A stretch of 64,000 nt of DNA from Polyporus tsugae (Eukaryota; Basidiomycota; Agaricomycetes; Polyporales; Polyporaceae). This document shows positions 46,274 through 57,699 of this stretch, piece by piece (within the stretch, counting starts at the first letter, position 1; each line of letters starts with the position of its first letter). The stretch is from contig JAHRBS010000009.1 in assembly GCA_024305745.1 (NCBI GenBank), positions 2,356,001 to 2,420,000 on the forward strand. Reading direction: 5' to 3'. The position numbers and the translations under genes were made by a program. The notes beneath the pieces were generated by a model, which saw only the letters and a program-made list of their open reading frames with translations, ran no database searches and was not told where the DNA came from.

Positions 46274-46660
46274 CTAGGATTGGCTCCAAGTTCCGAGAGG
46301 CGGGGCCAACCAACGTCGACCGCCAGCGGCTTGAGATGTTCGTCGAAACGATGAACGGGCTTCTCAAGCAGGATGCGGACCACGAACCGGCGCGGTTCAC
46401 CCTGTCCAACTTCACGTTCGAGACGATCCCTGAACGCGCCGTGTCGGGCCCCCTACTTGATGCCGACGAGATGAAGGTGAGCACTCGAGGCTCGTTATCT
46501 TTGTTATGTACCTTGCTGTGCCTTGCCTTGCAGAGTCTGTTTCTTGCTGCTGCAGTGCTACAACTCGTTTCCTTGGTAGGAATTGCTGTCTGCGGGGTGC
46601 GAGTTTATGGAGTTCTGGGGAATCTCGCCTCGAGAGTTCTTGAAGATATACTTTGACTAG
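46274..46660 (+). pseudogene. zinc-finger-like family copy A, 3' part
   Basis: After the transposon the host reading continues: GSKFREAG, then DRQRLEMFVETMNGLL, NFTFETIP and DADEMK up to a donor at 46477. A final 81-base exon (46580..46660) starts ELLSAGCEFMEFWG and ends at TAG. Copy C has the same exon break and the same 81-base last exon. Together with 33190-33616 this is one gene cut in two by about 12.7 kb of retrotransposons. Confidence 0.75.
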
Positions 46661-47007
46661 ATATAGTATTGTGAGTCATGTATAGTATTCGATGTGTATC
46701 ATTTGGATCATACGCGCAAATGAGAGAGACCGGCATATACGAGGCGGAACGAGGCGGAATTCAAACATACGGAAGTGCAGGTGCAGCGCGTGTGTCCAGT
46801 ATCGCCCGGGCACAGGGGTAGGCACTTTGCAGTCCAACAGGAGGGTGAACAGGCTGTGGCGGCGGCGTCAGGCCAGTGTAGTGACACATGAAAGCAATAG
46901 GGATCATACAAAACTGGAGCGAGGTGGGAGGTGGTGTCAGCGACGGAGGAAAGGACTCACCGGAAGGCTTTATGAGATCTAACCACCAATACAGATGGTC
47001 AGGCTAT
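46661..47007. other. intergenic, no supported gene
   Basis: 3' flank of copy A up to the start of the inverted duplication. Nothing recognisable. Confidence 0.45.
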
Positions 47008-49290
47008 ACAGACATCGAGACGTCGATTGTGCATGCGTAACCATGAGATGCACAAGCTAAACACCTTGGACAGACACGCCTCGGGTGTAATATCCGATAT
47101 CACTCTATACAAGACCGAGGCGGACAAGTTCAAGACCTAGATCATCAAACGGCAATTCGGTGCACGAAGGGGGATCCGGACAAGAAGGACGGACGCATCA
47201 CTCACTTGGGGCTTGAACCTACGAAAAGCTCGGGCCTCGTCTTTGAGAAGGTGATAGGGTGCTTATCCGCATTCTACTTTGCATTCTACGATGCTACAAA
47301 TGCCTCGCACGAGGATATCTTATCCAACAGACGGGTGAACGGGGATCATACCCACCTGTCGCCGATTTGCTCCTTCCTACCCCTCCTACTCATACCTCCG
47401 CACCCTCGTGGTCGCTGTCGTTATCACTGTCTTTGCGCCTATTCAAAGCACCGTCTTCTTTGTCGACGCTAGGGCTGACTACTGGACGAGAGTTCTTCTG
47501 TTTGGAGCCTCGTCGTTGTGATCCTGCACTAGAACTGCACTGGTCGCATTGGCCTGGACTTGGACTGGAAAATACTGCACATTCAGTCTCCGAGGGGCTA
47601 AGGGAGTGTTCGGAAGCGAAGACAGGCAGAACAGGGAACGAGTATGTCAGAGATGAAGACGGCAAGCAGCAACTGAGCAAAGCCTGTCGGAGCTCCGACC
47701 GAGTCGTGTGTGACCACCATCGTGATAGCGTGATGTGTGTCACACAGTCACTCTTATGTACGCTCGTCTGCACCGTCACGGTGCCTCTCGCCTTGAGCTT
47801 CAGCCCGAACTTCAAGCTCCGAGGCTCGATGGATGGCGACCAGTTTCACTCGGCGGTACCATCATCGCTTATTTCTTGGCTACCTTCTTCAGCTTACAGG
47901 GCTTCTAGGTCTATCATGTTGTCCGCCAAATCCCTCCACAGCGTGCTACGTCTTACGGTTCGCATTAGATCTAGCTTCGCTTCGAGTTCTCATCCTCGTT
48001 TCACGACATCTGTTGCATAGGACACATCACTAAACTGATTGGAAGGCCCTCTTATTCTCGCCACGTTGGACAAGGTGTGTGCGCGAGCTCACTCCCTCGT
48101 CCCTCATGGTCTGTCTGGTCTCCGGACGTGTGTGTTCATACGAGTCGCCTACCAGCTCTCAAGTTCTTGTCCCCGGACGCGAATCCCCCAGTTCCTTGGC
48201 ACCGTGTGCTCTCATCGACTGGGGTCATCTCTTCCCATGGACCAGGCACGGACGGCGCCAACCGTCAACGCGACGCTCTCGTCACAGAGGGCATCGATGT
48301 CGTCGCCACCCGTTCGGGTGAGCTCAAGGTCGACCTCTGTCAATACGGCTGGTTTCCCGCCCCCGGAACGATTGATGTTGGTGTCTATTTGGAGGAGGGC
48401 GGGGATTCCGAAGCGGATGAAGGGGAGCAAGACGGAGGTTGACCATGGTCCTTGCCCATTCCATTGTATGCATATGCGACGCTGTCTATCCATCTTCTTT
48501 CTTCGGTCGCATTAGACTACTCGGAGCTCGCCGCGTCAGTGCAGCCGAGACTCCGTCGATCTCCTTCTCTCAGGAGAACCCCGACTTTCCTCCAGGTTAG
48601 TCCCCAGCAACGTCCTCATCCGCAAACTCTCTCGTTTCAGTGCTGAAACCTCCTCGGCTTAGATGGATCCGCCTTTTGGCTCGTTGCGATGATGTCAGGT
48701 CGATCCCACGCACCGTTGCCGCACAAAGGTCCGCGTAGTGACCGTCCGCCATAACTCCCGAGGAAGAGCAGGATGACTCATGCCATATGGTTCTTTGTAT
48801 TTCGGGCTGCGCACTGCGGGTCCGAGTCCGCGATTCCCAGGAATCTTTGGGTGGTCAAGGTCCGTCGTCTTCGGCGCAACCTGCCTCAACATTCATATTG
48901 CTTCCAGGTCACTTACAACAAAGAGGACGAGCATTGCGCACCACATTCCAAACACGATTCTGTGGCTACTACGGCGATTGCCTTCAGTTGTGGATTTTGC
49001 GCTAGCCCAGGCGACAGACACTCGATTGCAACGTGGCGCCGACCCCCGAGATAGACTCCTCATGTACGGAATGGTGGAAAGGTGTCATCACATCTGGCCT
49101 CCGACATTGGCTGAGTCTTGCTCAGTGCAGTCTCCAACCAATCCAAGCTGCGGCACAGACGCAATGCATGAATGTACGTCTCGTGGCGCCGAAAACTCTA
49201 TCCCACAATAAGTAGTAGTGAGCGACAGGCGCCTGGACGTCCCCCTCGTCTCATGTTTGAGCGTCGTCATCGTATCCCGGTAGCGCTGGA
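47008..49290 (+). repeat. left arm of segmental inverted duplication
   Basis: This stretch matches the reverse complement of about 57700-59980 along its length, by eye roughly 85-90% identity with small indels. Matching landmarks: the CTAAACACCTTGGACAGACA string, the whole Atl1-like gene with its introns, the F-box-like fragment on the opposite strand, and the GACTCCTCATGTACGGAATG block near 49046. The ends were placed by hand and may be off by tens of bases. Confidence 0.8.
47829..48442 (+). CDS. alkyltransferase-like (Atl1/MGMT-type) protein, copy 1
   Basis: Model join(47829..47855,47909..47957,48021..48074,48156..48442), 138 residues. The product runs MDGDQFHSA, VYHVVRQIPPQRATSYGHI, TKLIGRPSYSRHVGQ, ALKFLSPDANPPVPWHRVLS. 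This is the MGMT DNA-binding domain (helix-turn-helix, minor-groove binding) with PWHR in place of the PCHR alkyl-acceptor motif, the hallmark of alkyltransferase-like proteins that flag O6-alkylguanine for nucleotide excision repair. Compared with copy 2 it has changes at otherwise conserved places (GHIAK to GHITK, SSRG to SSHG, LRQYGWF to LCQYGWF), all G:C to A:T. Possibly a weakened copy; the exon structure is intact. Confidence 0.8.
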
Positions 49291-49519
49291 AACCTAAGAA
49301 ATTCCCCAGTTAGACATTGGAAACCCCACAATTAACCGGTGGTGTACTTGTGATTTGGGCAACTGGCGATTTCATCAATGAACGTCGACTGCAATACGAG
49401 TCTTCAAACGCCGGCCCTAAATATGGGCGTCAGACCGCCCCGGCCCTGTCCCAGTACTAGAGTGGTTTGTTTCCGTTGTTCCATCATACTACCGCTGCAG
49501 TCAAACACCACAACACTTG
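48443..49519. other. rest of left arm and flank; F-box-like fragment on minus strand
   Basis: On the minus strand about 48785-48725 reads MSHPALPRELWRTV, the typical start of a basidiomycete F-box, followed by unrelated sequence. The right-arm copy has the same fragment (58196-58313, plus strand). No complete gene follows in either arm. From 49291 to 49519 only the promoter of copy B. Confidence 0.4.
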
Positions 49520-49822
49520 ATGCCTAATCCCACGCGATACCAGTACAGATGCGGCTACATCGTCGATCTTGACGCGTGCAAGCAATACTTCACGGTGGGC
49601 CACCAGCACTCGTACGACCACATCAAACCGTGCGTCAACGTGCACGGCTACGGCAAGGGAAAGAAGCTGTCCGCGGCGGAGCGTCGGCTGTACAACGAGG
49701 AGGATCTCCAGTTCCTGCTGTCCGAAGAGCTCCAGACCGAGTTCCGCAACCTTCGTCGCGATGCCCCTCCAAAAGTCCGGGTGCGAACGAGGCGGAACGT
49801 GTGGAAGTGCGGGAGCAGCTAG
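49520..49822 (+). CDS. zinc-finger-like family copy B, short form
   Basis: A 100-residue frame starting MPNPTRYQYRCGYIVDLDAC, then GYGKGKK, LSAAERRLYNEEDLQ, and the RRDAPPKVRVR strand. It stops with TAG shortly after VRV, before the position of the CxxC finger and the C-terminal domain present in copy C. It is thus either a truncated duplicate or a short functional paralogue; the downstream half does not follow within the 155 bases before copy C. The N-terminal block is closest to copy A. No known domain recognised. Confidence 0.55.
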   Translation: MPNPTRYQYRCGYIVDLDACKQYFTVGHQHSYDHIKPCVNVHGYGKGKKLSAAERRLYNEEDLQFLLSEELQTEFRNLRRDAPPKVRVRTRRNVWKCGSS

Positions 49823-49977
49823 CTGGCTCGCCGGCGTATCCAGTGTCATATAGGGGTTTTAGTGCACGTACAATAAATGGCGGCACGACCCCCTCGGTCC
49901 GGTCCCTTCTCTCCGGTATTGTTAATCTGCAACCGCTTCATTTGAACTCCACGCTTCTCAGACAACAATCTGCCGCG

Positions 49978-50817
49978 ATGCTCGACTCGACGACGTGCAA
50001 CCCGGTGTTCAGAAGCGGCTACGTCATCCACCTGGATGCTTGCAAACGATACTTCGCCGAGGGTCACAACTTGACCTTCGGCGACCTCACACCCTGCGAC
50101 ATGTACAGCCGCTTCGGTCCCGACGGGCAGCCTGTCTGCGGGAGGGTCATATCCGAGGAGGAGCGCCTGCTGGGCCAGAAGGAGGACTTGCGGCAACAGC
50201 TGTCCCAAAGCTTCCAGTGCTCGCTCAGGTGTCTTCGTCGCAACGCTCCTCAGGAAGTCAGAGTGCAGCTGGTGCTCCTCCACTGCGAGTTGTCACGCGC
50301 CGGCGAGTCGTGTGATAAAGCGTAGTACTGTGCTCACTGCACTTTCAAGACAGCGTTCACCCACATCGCGAAGCACGAGGAGTTCGGGGACCACTTCCGG
50401 CGGTGCCTCTTCATCCCCACCGACTCTGGTGATGGCGCCGAGTTCCGAGACCAAATTGGGCCGACCGACCGCGACCGGGAGCGGCTCCAGTTGTTCATCG
50501 ACCCCGTGAACGGGCTTATCCCACAAGGCGGAGGAGACCGGTGCCGCGACCTGGCGCAGTTCACGCCGGCCGACTTTGCATTCGAGACGATCCTCGAAGT
50601 CGCCCTGCGGAGACCGCTGTTCAATAGGGAGGAGTTGAGGGTGAGTCTGTTCGTCAACGTTGACGTTTCGATTTCGTACCTCGCGGAGTCTGGGTCTTGC
50701 TAGAGCGCGCTCGTTCTCATTCTCTTTGCACGGCAGGAATTGTTACTTGCGGGGCGTGGATATCTGGAGCTGTATGGTATTACCGTTGGCGATTTTCTTG
50801 TGCCGTATTTTGTCTAG
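49978..50817 (+). CDS. zinc-finger-like family copy C, complete form
   Basis: Model join(49978..50271,50326..50640,50737..50817), 229 residues. Part 1 (residues 1-98) has VIHLDACKRYFAEGHNLTF, then several cysteines and a helical RQQLSQSF block. Exon 2 opens with YCAHCTFKTAFTHIAKHEEF, a C-x2-C-x7-H-x3-H arrangement that could bind one zinc. Part 3 (DRERLQLFIDP, FAFETILEVALRRPLFNREE) is alpha-helical, and the last exon gives ELLLAGRGYLELYGITVGDF. Intron 1 (54 bases) has a weak donor (GTGCTC) but removes an in-frame TAG, and the second exon phase agrees. I do not recognise the family. By gene structure it is the reference for copies A and B. A nucleic-acid or protein-binding role is possible from the finger only. 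Confidence 0.6.
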
Positions 50818-52106
50818 ATACGGGGCAGGGGCAGAGATGGATGGTGCATCATGGCGAGTCCTGTGCGACATCCGATGTTAGTGAGTCGTTTGTACCAGGG
50901 CTCATCTTCGTAAAGGGAAGAGTGTGGGTTGTGTGGAATGGCAGTAATTCTGTGCGTGCTATGCTTTCGCGTTGGCTCTCGCGATCGCCTTTCACTTCCA
51001 CAAGTTTACACGGGTTGACGGTGCGCGTGCTCTCAGATAGCCGCTTGCGTCGCGCATCGTATTGTCTGAGAACACATTAAGTAGGTGCCATTAGAGGCCG
51101 CCGATGCAAAGGGACGTGCGTCGTCCGTAGCGTTCGGACTGCTCAGTGCGCAACTGTCCATCCACCGTCCACCACAGAGTGTCGATTGAACCCGAAAGAA
51201 ACGCCAAACGTCCACGCACCGCCACTCATCCGCTTCTCCTCGCCTGTTGAAAAGCTGGAAAGATGTTCGGACGAGGCCTAGGTGTCAATTGCCAGCACAC
51301 GGGAGCTGATCCAGAAGGGGATCCAGAGCCACTCGCCCGTATGACACCGCCGCAGGAAATAGCATTCTAGATTGATAGAGCGCATCTTGGTTGGGCTGAG
51401 CCTGGTGATTGATCCAAGGTTGCCCGAGTCAAGAACTGTTCGCCACAGGTGACACAAAGTCTTCGAGCCGAGCCTGAAATGAAGAGAGGCCGCTGAATCA
51501 AAGCAAGCACGATGGCGTAGACCTCCACAGAAACACGCGGAGGCGGCCCCGTCATCGTCCAAGTTTAAGGTTGGATAATTTGTTGTTTCTTAGCCTCCAA
51601 GAGTGAGACAGAAGGATGGTGACGAATCAGAGGTTCTTATACAGCTGCGGGTCCAAGGGACCCCTCCGAGAGGTAATCGAGAAATGTAGTCCTGCAGACA
51701 TGGGCTACGACCTTCGGTCCGTCAAGAGTGACTGGATGGAGTTCAGGATGTGATACGGTTCTGAGCTGGACGACCCGCGGGTTGTGTGAGAGTAGAGGAG
51801 GAGGAAGTTCAAGTTCAAGGGCATCGACGGTGACCCGGTGTCGGGCGACCATCCGCTGACAAACCCCGATCGCGGCAGCAGTGCCACCCAAAGTTCCGAG
51901 CGCCGGCGCCGAAACGGGACGTCAAAGCCGGGACCGAACTCGGAGTCGGCAATCGGCCGGGGGGCGTGTGTGCTCGGAAAGGAGAATCATGGCAAAGGAG
52001 CACCGCCTCCTCCTCCCCAAGCTCTCATTGCGCGCCCTCGCCCTCGTCTCTCCTCCCTTCTCCTCCCCCTGCTCTCCTCTGCCCCGTCTCCCACGCCGCG
52101 GCCACG
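50818..52106. other. intergenic, promoter of G-alpha gene
   Basis: On the minus strand near 51560-51400 a segment with PRVSVEVYAIVLALIQRPLF has an F-box-like ring, but it is short, frame-broken and not callable. The last 150 bases are very pyrimidine-rich (CTCCTCCC runs), as is common just upstream of fungal start codons. Confidence 0.45.
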
Positions 52107-54859
52107 ATGGCTACCAAGTCTTTCTGGTCCCAGCAGGATCCCGACGACCCTCTCTCCCAGGCGCTCCAGCCGCCCCCCGACGAGTCGCCCGAGGACCGCG
52201 CTGCCAGGATCCGTCAGCACGAGGAGGCCGTACGTGTCTCCAAGGAGATTGACGACGACATTGCGCTCTCAAGGAAAGCCTACGAGCGACGCAAGAAAGC
52301 GATCAAGATCCTTCTCCTCGGTCTGTTTCGCGTCCTCGCCTTGTCCCGTCCATCCCCCATTGACTTTTTGGCATTCGCTTGCAGGCCAGGCAGAGTCCGG
52401 CAAGAGCACCACATTAAAGAGTCCGTCTCTTGCCTTTCGTCCCCCGCGCTTTTCACTCACCGATACGCGTCTCGCATTGCAGACTTTCAACTCGCCTTCT
52501 CTCCATCCCACTTTCATAAGGAGCGTGCCGCGTGGAAGACCATCATCCAGCTCAACCTCATCAGGTACGTCCTCCCAACGGTCACCGCATATATTCCCCC
52601 ACCCATCCTCCTTCCCTCGTCCTCGCAGGAACATCAAGCGCCTCCTCGAGGTCCTCCAAGAAGAATGGGAGTCGTCCCTCCAGACGACGACCGCCGCCTC
52701 CATCGCCAAGGGCAAGGGCGTCGCAGGCCGCACGCCCGCTAGCCCCGGCGTCCGCTTCTCCACCTCGAAGCTCACCGACAACCACCGCCGCGTCCGCATG
52801 CGTCTCTCCGCCCTCCTCCCGATCGAGGACGAGCTCATGAGGAAGCTCCTCCCCGACGGCGGCGCTGCAAACAAGGACGTATGCGTCCGTGCCGGCAGCG
52901 GCTGGAAGGGCATCGTCTCCGCCCTCAGCGAAAACACCAGCACGCTCGGCCCCGTCGTCCCTGTCAAACCGCTTGTGAGCGCGATGAAGGGCAGCTCAAA
53001 CAGCCGCCCCAACACCGCCGACGCGAGGTTCAAGGATAACCCGACCGCGGTCCTCGCCGCGTGCAAGGACGACATTGTCACGATCTGGGAGGACCACATC
53101 GTGCAGGAAGTGCTCAAGAAGCACAACGTGCGGTTGCAGGACATGCCTGGCTTGTGAGTCGTTCGGTGCTCGTGATCCCTGTGTTGCTCACGCGCGGGAT
53201 TAGCTTCTTGAATGACGCGGCACGAGTTGCGGCGATCAACTACGAGCCAACAGACGGTGCGCCATTTCCCTTCCGTTCCGCATACACCCACTAAACGCTC
53301 AAGCAGACGACATCGTCCGCGCACGAGTCCGCACGCTGGGCGTCGAAGAACACCATTTCACGATGGAAAGCGGTGCGCTTCCGGGAACAGAGTGGTACAT
53401 CTACGACGTCGGTGGCAGCCGCAGCTCGGTGCGTCCCTACCTTCTCTTTTCTCCGCGTATCTCATAAGTCTGACGAATCCTGATGTGGGTGCAATGTCCG
53501 ACGACGAACAACAGCGCCAGCACTGGATACCATTTTTCGACGACGTGCAGGCGATCATCTTCCTCGCCCCGCTCGCGTTCAACCTCACGCTCGAGGAGGA
53601 CTCCAAGGTCAACCGGCTCGTGCGTCACTGCGTTTACTGACGTGTTGGGTCCTCGGCTGATGCGATCCTGTGATTTCCGCATGCAGGAGGATTCGATCAC
53701 GCTGTGGCGAGAAGTGTGCCAGAGCGCGCTCCTGGCCAAGACGACGCTCATCCTGTTCTTGAATAAGGTCCGTTTCTTCTTGGCCTTCGTCCTTGGACCG
53801 GAACTTAGACTCGCCGCCGTTGGGAGTAACATTGCCTCTCCGCTCACCACTCACCGCCCGAAACCGCCGACCCTAGTCGGGTCCGGGCATGTGCATTGCC
53901 TACTGTACGCGGCTGGCGGTGACGGCGCCACTGCGGCGGATTCGCTGTCCACTTGTTGGACGGACGGAATCCTGTGGCCGGTCGTGCGTCCGTGGTGTCC
54001 GACCTGTCGAGCTGTCTGATGGGACACTCGTCCGGAAAGCTTTCGGACACTGTACCGGTCAGGCATGTGGATGTGGATAGTGCATCTGGTGGTTTGGTTC
54101 CATGCTTCGCACCGTGGTGTGTCGTCCACCTCCACATCTTCAGTGCATAGCTCGGTTCCTTGCATCTTGCAGATCCACCCACGGGCGTCGTCTTCCGCTC
54201 GGATATCCCAACCCTCATTGCGTGCGCGAATCGAATGCTGACAATTCATGATGTGATATCCAGATGGACATCCTGCAGGCGACGCTCGCAGCAGGCATCC
54301 GCGTCGTCAAGTACGTGCCTAGCTACGGCGACCAGCCGAATGACATCGCCCAAGTTACAAAGTGTACGTACGCTTCCCGAGCGCTCCCGTTTCGCTTCAG
54401 CCTGCTGACGTATGTGTGTGCGCGTGTAGACTTCAGGGACAAGTTTCGGGGGTACCATGTACGTGCCTGTCTCTCGATCGGCAGCGGGCGTCGATCGGCG
54501 TGGGCGGCGTGCTAACCGAATGCAATAGAAACGACTGTCGCCAAAGGCGCGCCCTTTCTATTGGCACGAGACGTCCGTCATCGTACGTATCATTATCTTC
54601 TCTCCCTATCCGCTATCGGTATCCAGCAGCTGACGAGTTGCATTTGTTCAGGATACGCGCTCCACTGCTGCGATCCTCGTTGGGGGTGAGTGCTGTGTTC
54701 CTATGCCCGCTTCTGCTGTCACGGTTTGGTTGGTGGGAATGGGTTGCTGATCACCTTTGGTTTATTCGCGCTCCACTTCCCTCTCCCTACCCGGCTTCTG
54801 GATATCCAGTGCGGGAAGGTATCCTGCGTGCGCATCTCCAGAGCGTCAACGTGATTTGA
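52107..54859 (+). CDS. non-canonical heterotrimeric G-protein alpha subunit
   Basis: 13 exons: 52107..52320, 52385..52420, 52483..52564, 52629..53153, 53204..53256, 53307..53428, 53515..53619, 53687..53767, 54264..54363, 54430..54458, 54529..54582, 54652..54685, 54810..54859; 494 residues, all junctions in phase. Motifs: P-loop GQAESGKST (72-80), switch I RARVRTLG (308-315), switch II DVGGSRSSR (337-345), NKMD (405-408), TSVIDT (G5 region). The catalytic switch II glutamine is Ser341. The N-terminus (MATKSFWSQ) lacks the myristoylation Gly and palmitoylation Cys of classic fungal G-alphas. The helical domain is enlarged by an inserted Ser/Thr/Lys-rich segment (about residues 130-250). Expected GTP-binding signal transducer; membrane attachment and hydrolysis are doubtful. 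Intron 8 is long (496 bases). Confidence 0.9.
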
Positions 54860-57699
54860 TTCACGTTCGAACTCTGGATGTGTTCGATGGCGACCGTGGG
54901 CATGAACGGCCCCTCATCCTGCGTCGTCTTCTCCGGATCTTCTCCCTATCGCTACCACTTGCGTCAGTGTGCGCCGCAGCGTCCCCCACCGTCGCCACCG
55001 CAGTTGTGGAGCTTGGGCACTTCGCCACCTCACAGCCTTGCTGTCCAAACTCGCGCTTCCTCTTCCTTCCTCACTCTTCCTGAACTCTATCCGCCGTACA
55101 AGGCGCTGCGTCGTGCTCATGTGCTGATTGCTATCCTGACTGTCACGATTGAATGTTCGATGCTTGGCTCACCTCGCTCTACACACCGATATCGCAACGC
55201 ATGCTCTTGCCCCCGTCACATCCCGCCGTCCGAATACACGTATCATACTACCGCACACCATAATCGCCTCCTGCCGGATGTATTATCTCTGTTGTAAAGA
55301 TCTCTGTGGTCTTGCGGTTGCGATCCGTATACATCTGTCTGCTCATCGTCTGGTGCTCTTCTGCCCATTCGCATTCACACTACATACATTACCCCGTTCG
55401 GGCCCGTTCTCGTTTCGTGCTTGCTTCCTGCCACCCTTCGCACTCGGCGCACCGGCGGCACACTTATCCATTTGCGACATGGTGATGCTCACCGCCTCGA
55501 TCGTCCAACCCCCATCCTCTTCCAAGCATCGTTGCGGCTTCGTCGGTGTCCCGTCGCATCATACCAAAGATAATACCTTCCCAGCCCCATCACCTGCTAC
55601 GTCTATCCCCCGGTCTTCCCTTCCCTTCTCGTCCTCGCTTCCATTCTCGTCGGCGGCGTCCTTCGTAATTCGTCCCTTTTCCTGTGTCTCCGGCTTGCGA
55701 TGCGCTTGGTCACTAACATAGAGAGAGAGGCTTCTTGTCCCCCGATCCGCCATGTATATATATGTTACATCTCCATATGTCGACGTTCCGTTCCCTACAT
55801 ATCGCTTACGGTAATCGTAATCATAGTATACGCGTCCTGGTGCCGTCCTGCTACATACCCTCGCTCCTCGATGATATCTATATATCTTTATCTATCATAT
55901 GCATATTCGTATCTCGCATGCCCGCATGGCACTTGCATACGCATGTCGTGTTCCGTGTTGGCCGTGGCCGGTTGGAGTCAGGCTGTCATGATGTGGGACA
56001 GCTGCAGGTTTGATGCATATGCATGCTATATTGAACATATGTGGGGGGCTGGGCACGCATGCTGGTTGTCGACCAGCACACCGTGGTCTGTCGTAAGTTC
56101 GCGAGCTGGGAGGCTCAAGCTTCAAGGATGATGTTTGTAATGTGCTTCATTGCCTCGATGCTGTACTGCGGTGCGCCACGCTGGTAGAACCGTAGTTCTG
56201 TCGACGGCCGAAGGTTGGGTTATCGCCAGTTTGTCGTGGGTGACAGCGGTCGCTCTCGGAGGCAGTGTGCCTGTCAGAGAGGCTTTCGAAGCTGGAGCTC
56301 GTAGCTGTGCTGGTCGTTGGTTCGCCCTCGAGATTCCGCACGCGTGTCTAGAGCGGCCAGATGCGAGACGAGAGATTAGAAGGTTGGTGGGCGGACACGC
56401 TAGACCGAAATCTGGCCCTTACCGCGTACCCGCAGCCTGCAGGGCGGCGATGTTTGTTTGTGCAGCCTTTGGAGCGGGCCACAATCACTCGCATGTGGCT
56501 CCAGTGGGACTGCCTGGCAGACACGTCGACGACCGACTCGGACCAATCACCGCAATCGACGCACCAGAGGGGCCGCTGCGGACGCCGAACCGTGACAACG
56601 TCAGCGAGACCTTGTCCATCGTTGTACATGTGCTGATCATCCTCATGCTCCAGATGCGGAAATGCGCGGCGGACGGTGAGTCCTTGGGGATGGGGTGGCG
56701 TGGGCGATGTACTTAATGCGCGAGAATGGACTCGAGTGGCTTGAGCGCCGGTGCGCAGCCCTTTGCAACATAATCGCCGTCCAAAACCCGTCTCGGACCT
56801 GAGAGCCAGACTGCGACGAGGAGAGGTGTTAGAACTTAGAGTATACTGCGTTGCATACGAGTGGATGACCTGCTCTTTCGTATCTTTGCGCAGTGGGAAG
56901 ACGCCCACGTGCACGTCTCGAAGAAGACGGAGAAGCATCGGTCATGGACATGTGCACCGATGATGATCTGCAGAGCCGCGGCTGGTATGTAAACTGGGCA
57001 CCGGGAAGATGCATGAGATGGCCATCGAGCGGGTCCCCGGCGGGAGAAGGACCGGGCATGGGCGCCGGCGTTCGGTGAATCTTCGTAGAGGTCGTTCGTC
57101 GTTGGGGCGGTGGATGGGCTTGTGAACTTTGGAAGTCGGCAAGCGAGTAGCGTACAGCGTCCGTGACATGGAGTGGAAGGCACGCACGTTGGTGTAGCCC
57201 GCACAAAACCCTACGAGCATCCCTCAATCGACGGCCGTGGATGCTGACCGTGTGTCCCCTCCCTCCTTCGCAGTGCAAAGTCAGAACATTGCGATACACA
57301 CGTCATTCTACATTTCGTCCGGTTGCCTGGTAAAGGTACGCCGAGCTCCATGGGGTAGGCAAGGAATTCGAAGAGCATCAGGGATTACCTTGGTGGTGAG
57401 AATACACTTTGAAGGCTCCGTAGTCGAGCGGGAGGGCTCGGTTGAGAGCGACGCTAATCGGGTTGCCGGAGGTTCAACGGAAATTCATAGGTCTACCAGG
57501 ACATGAGGGTTCGATCAAGCCTCCTGATTAAAGCGGGACGGCCAACCGTACAAGGGCCCGGCTGGCAGACCAGTGTTAACCATACACCCTACCCCCTCCC
57601 CTGTTTGAGGGGTACGGTGGCCTAGGGGTTCATGTCGTCGGCGGGTCATGTATACCAGTGGCTCCATGAAACGAGGATTAGAAGGTCTTCAACACTGAT
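54860..57699. other. long intergenic region, no supported gene
   Basis: 3' flank of the G-alpha gene, then AT-rich stretches with TATATATA near 55755-55763 and 55875-55890. The frames at 56150-56940 on both strands are open but carry no recognisable domain; one minus-strand piece has WCVDCGDW and SHWSHMR, suggestive of a metal site but too isolated. No call. Confidence 0.4.

Noticed and set aside
47259..48020. 253-codon plus-strand frame covering the Atl1 5' region
   Set aside because: It runs through the introns of the Atl1-like gene in a different frame, and the right arm does not keep it open.
56348..56938. 196-codon minus-strand frame with CVDCGDW and HWSHMR
   Set aside because: Isolated Cys/His pairs do not fit a known zinc motif, and the overlapping plus-strand frame is just as open.
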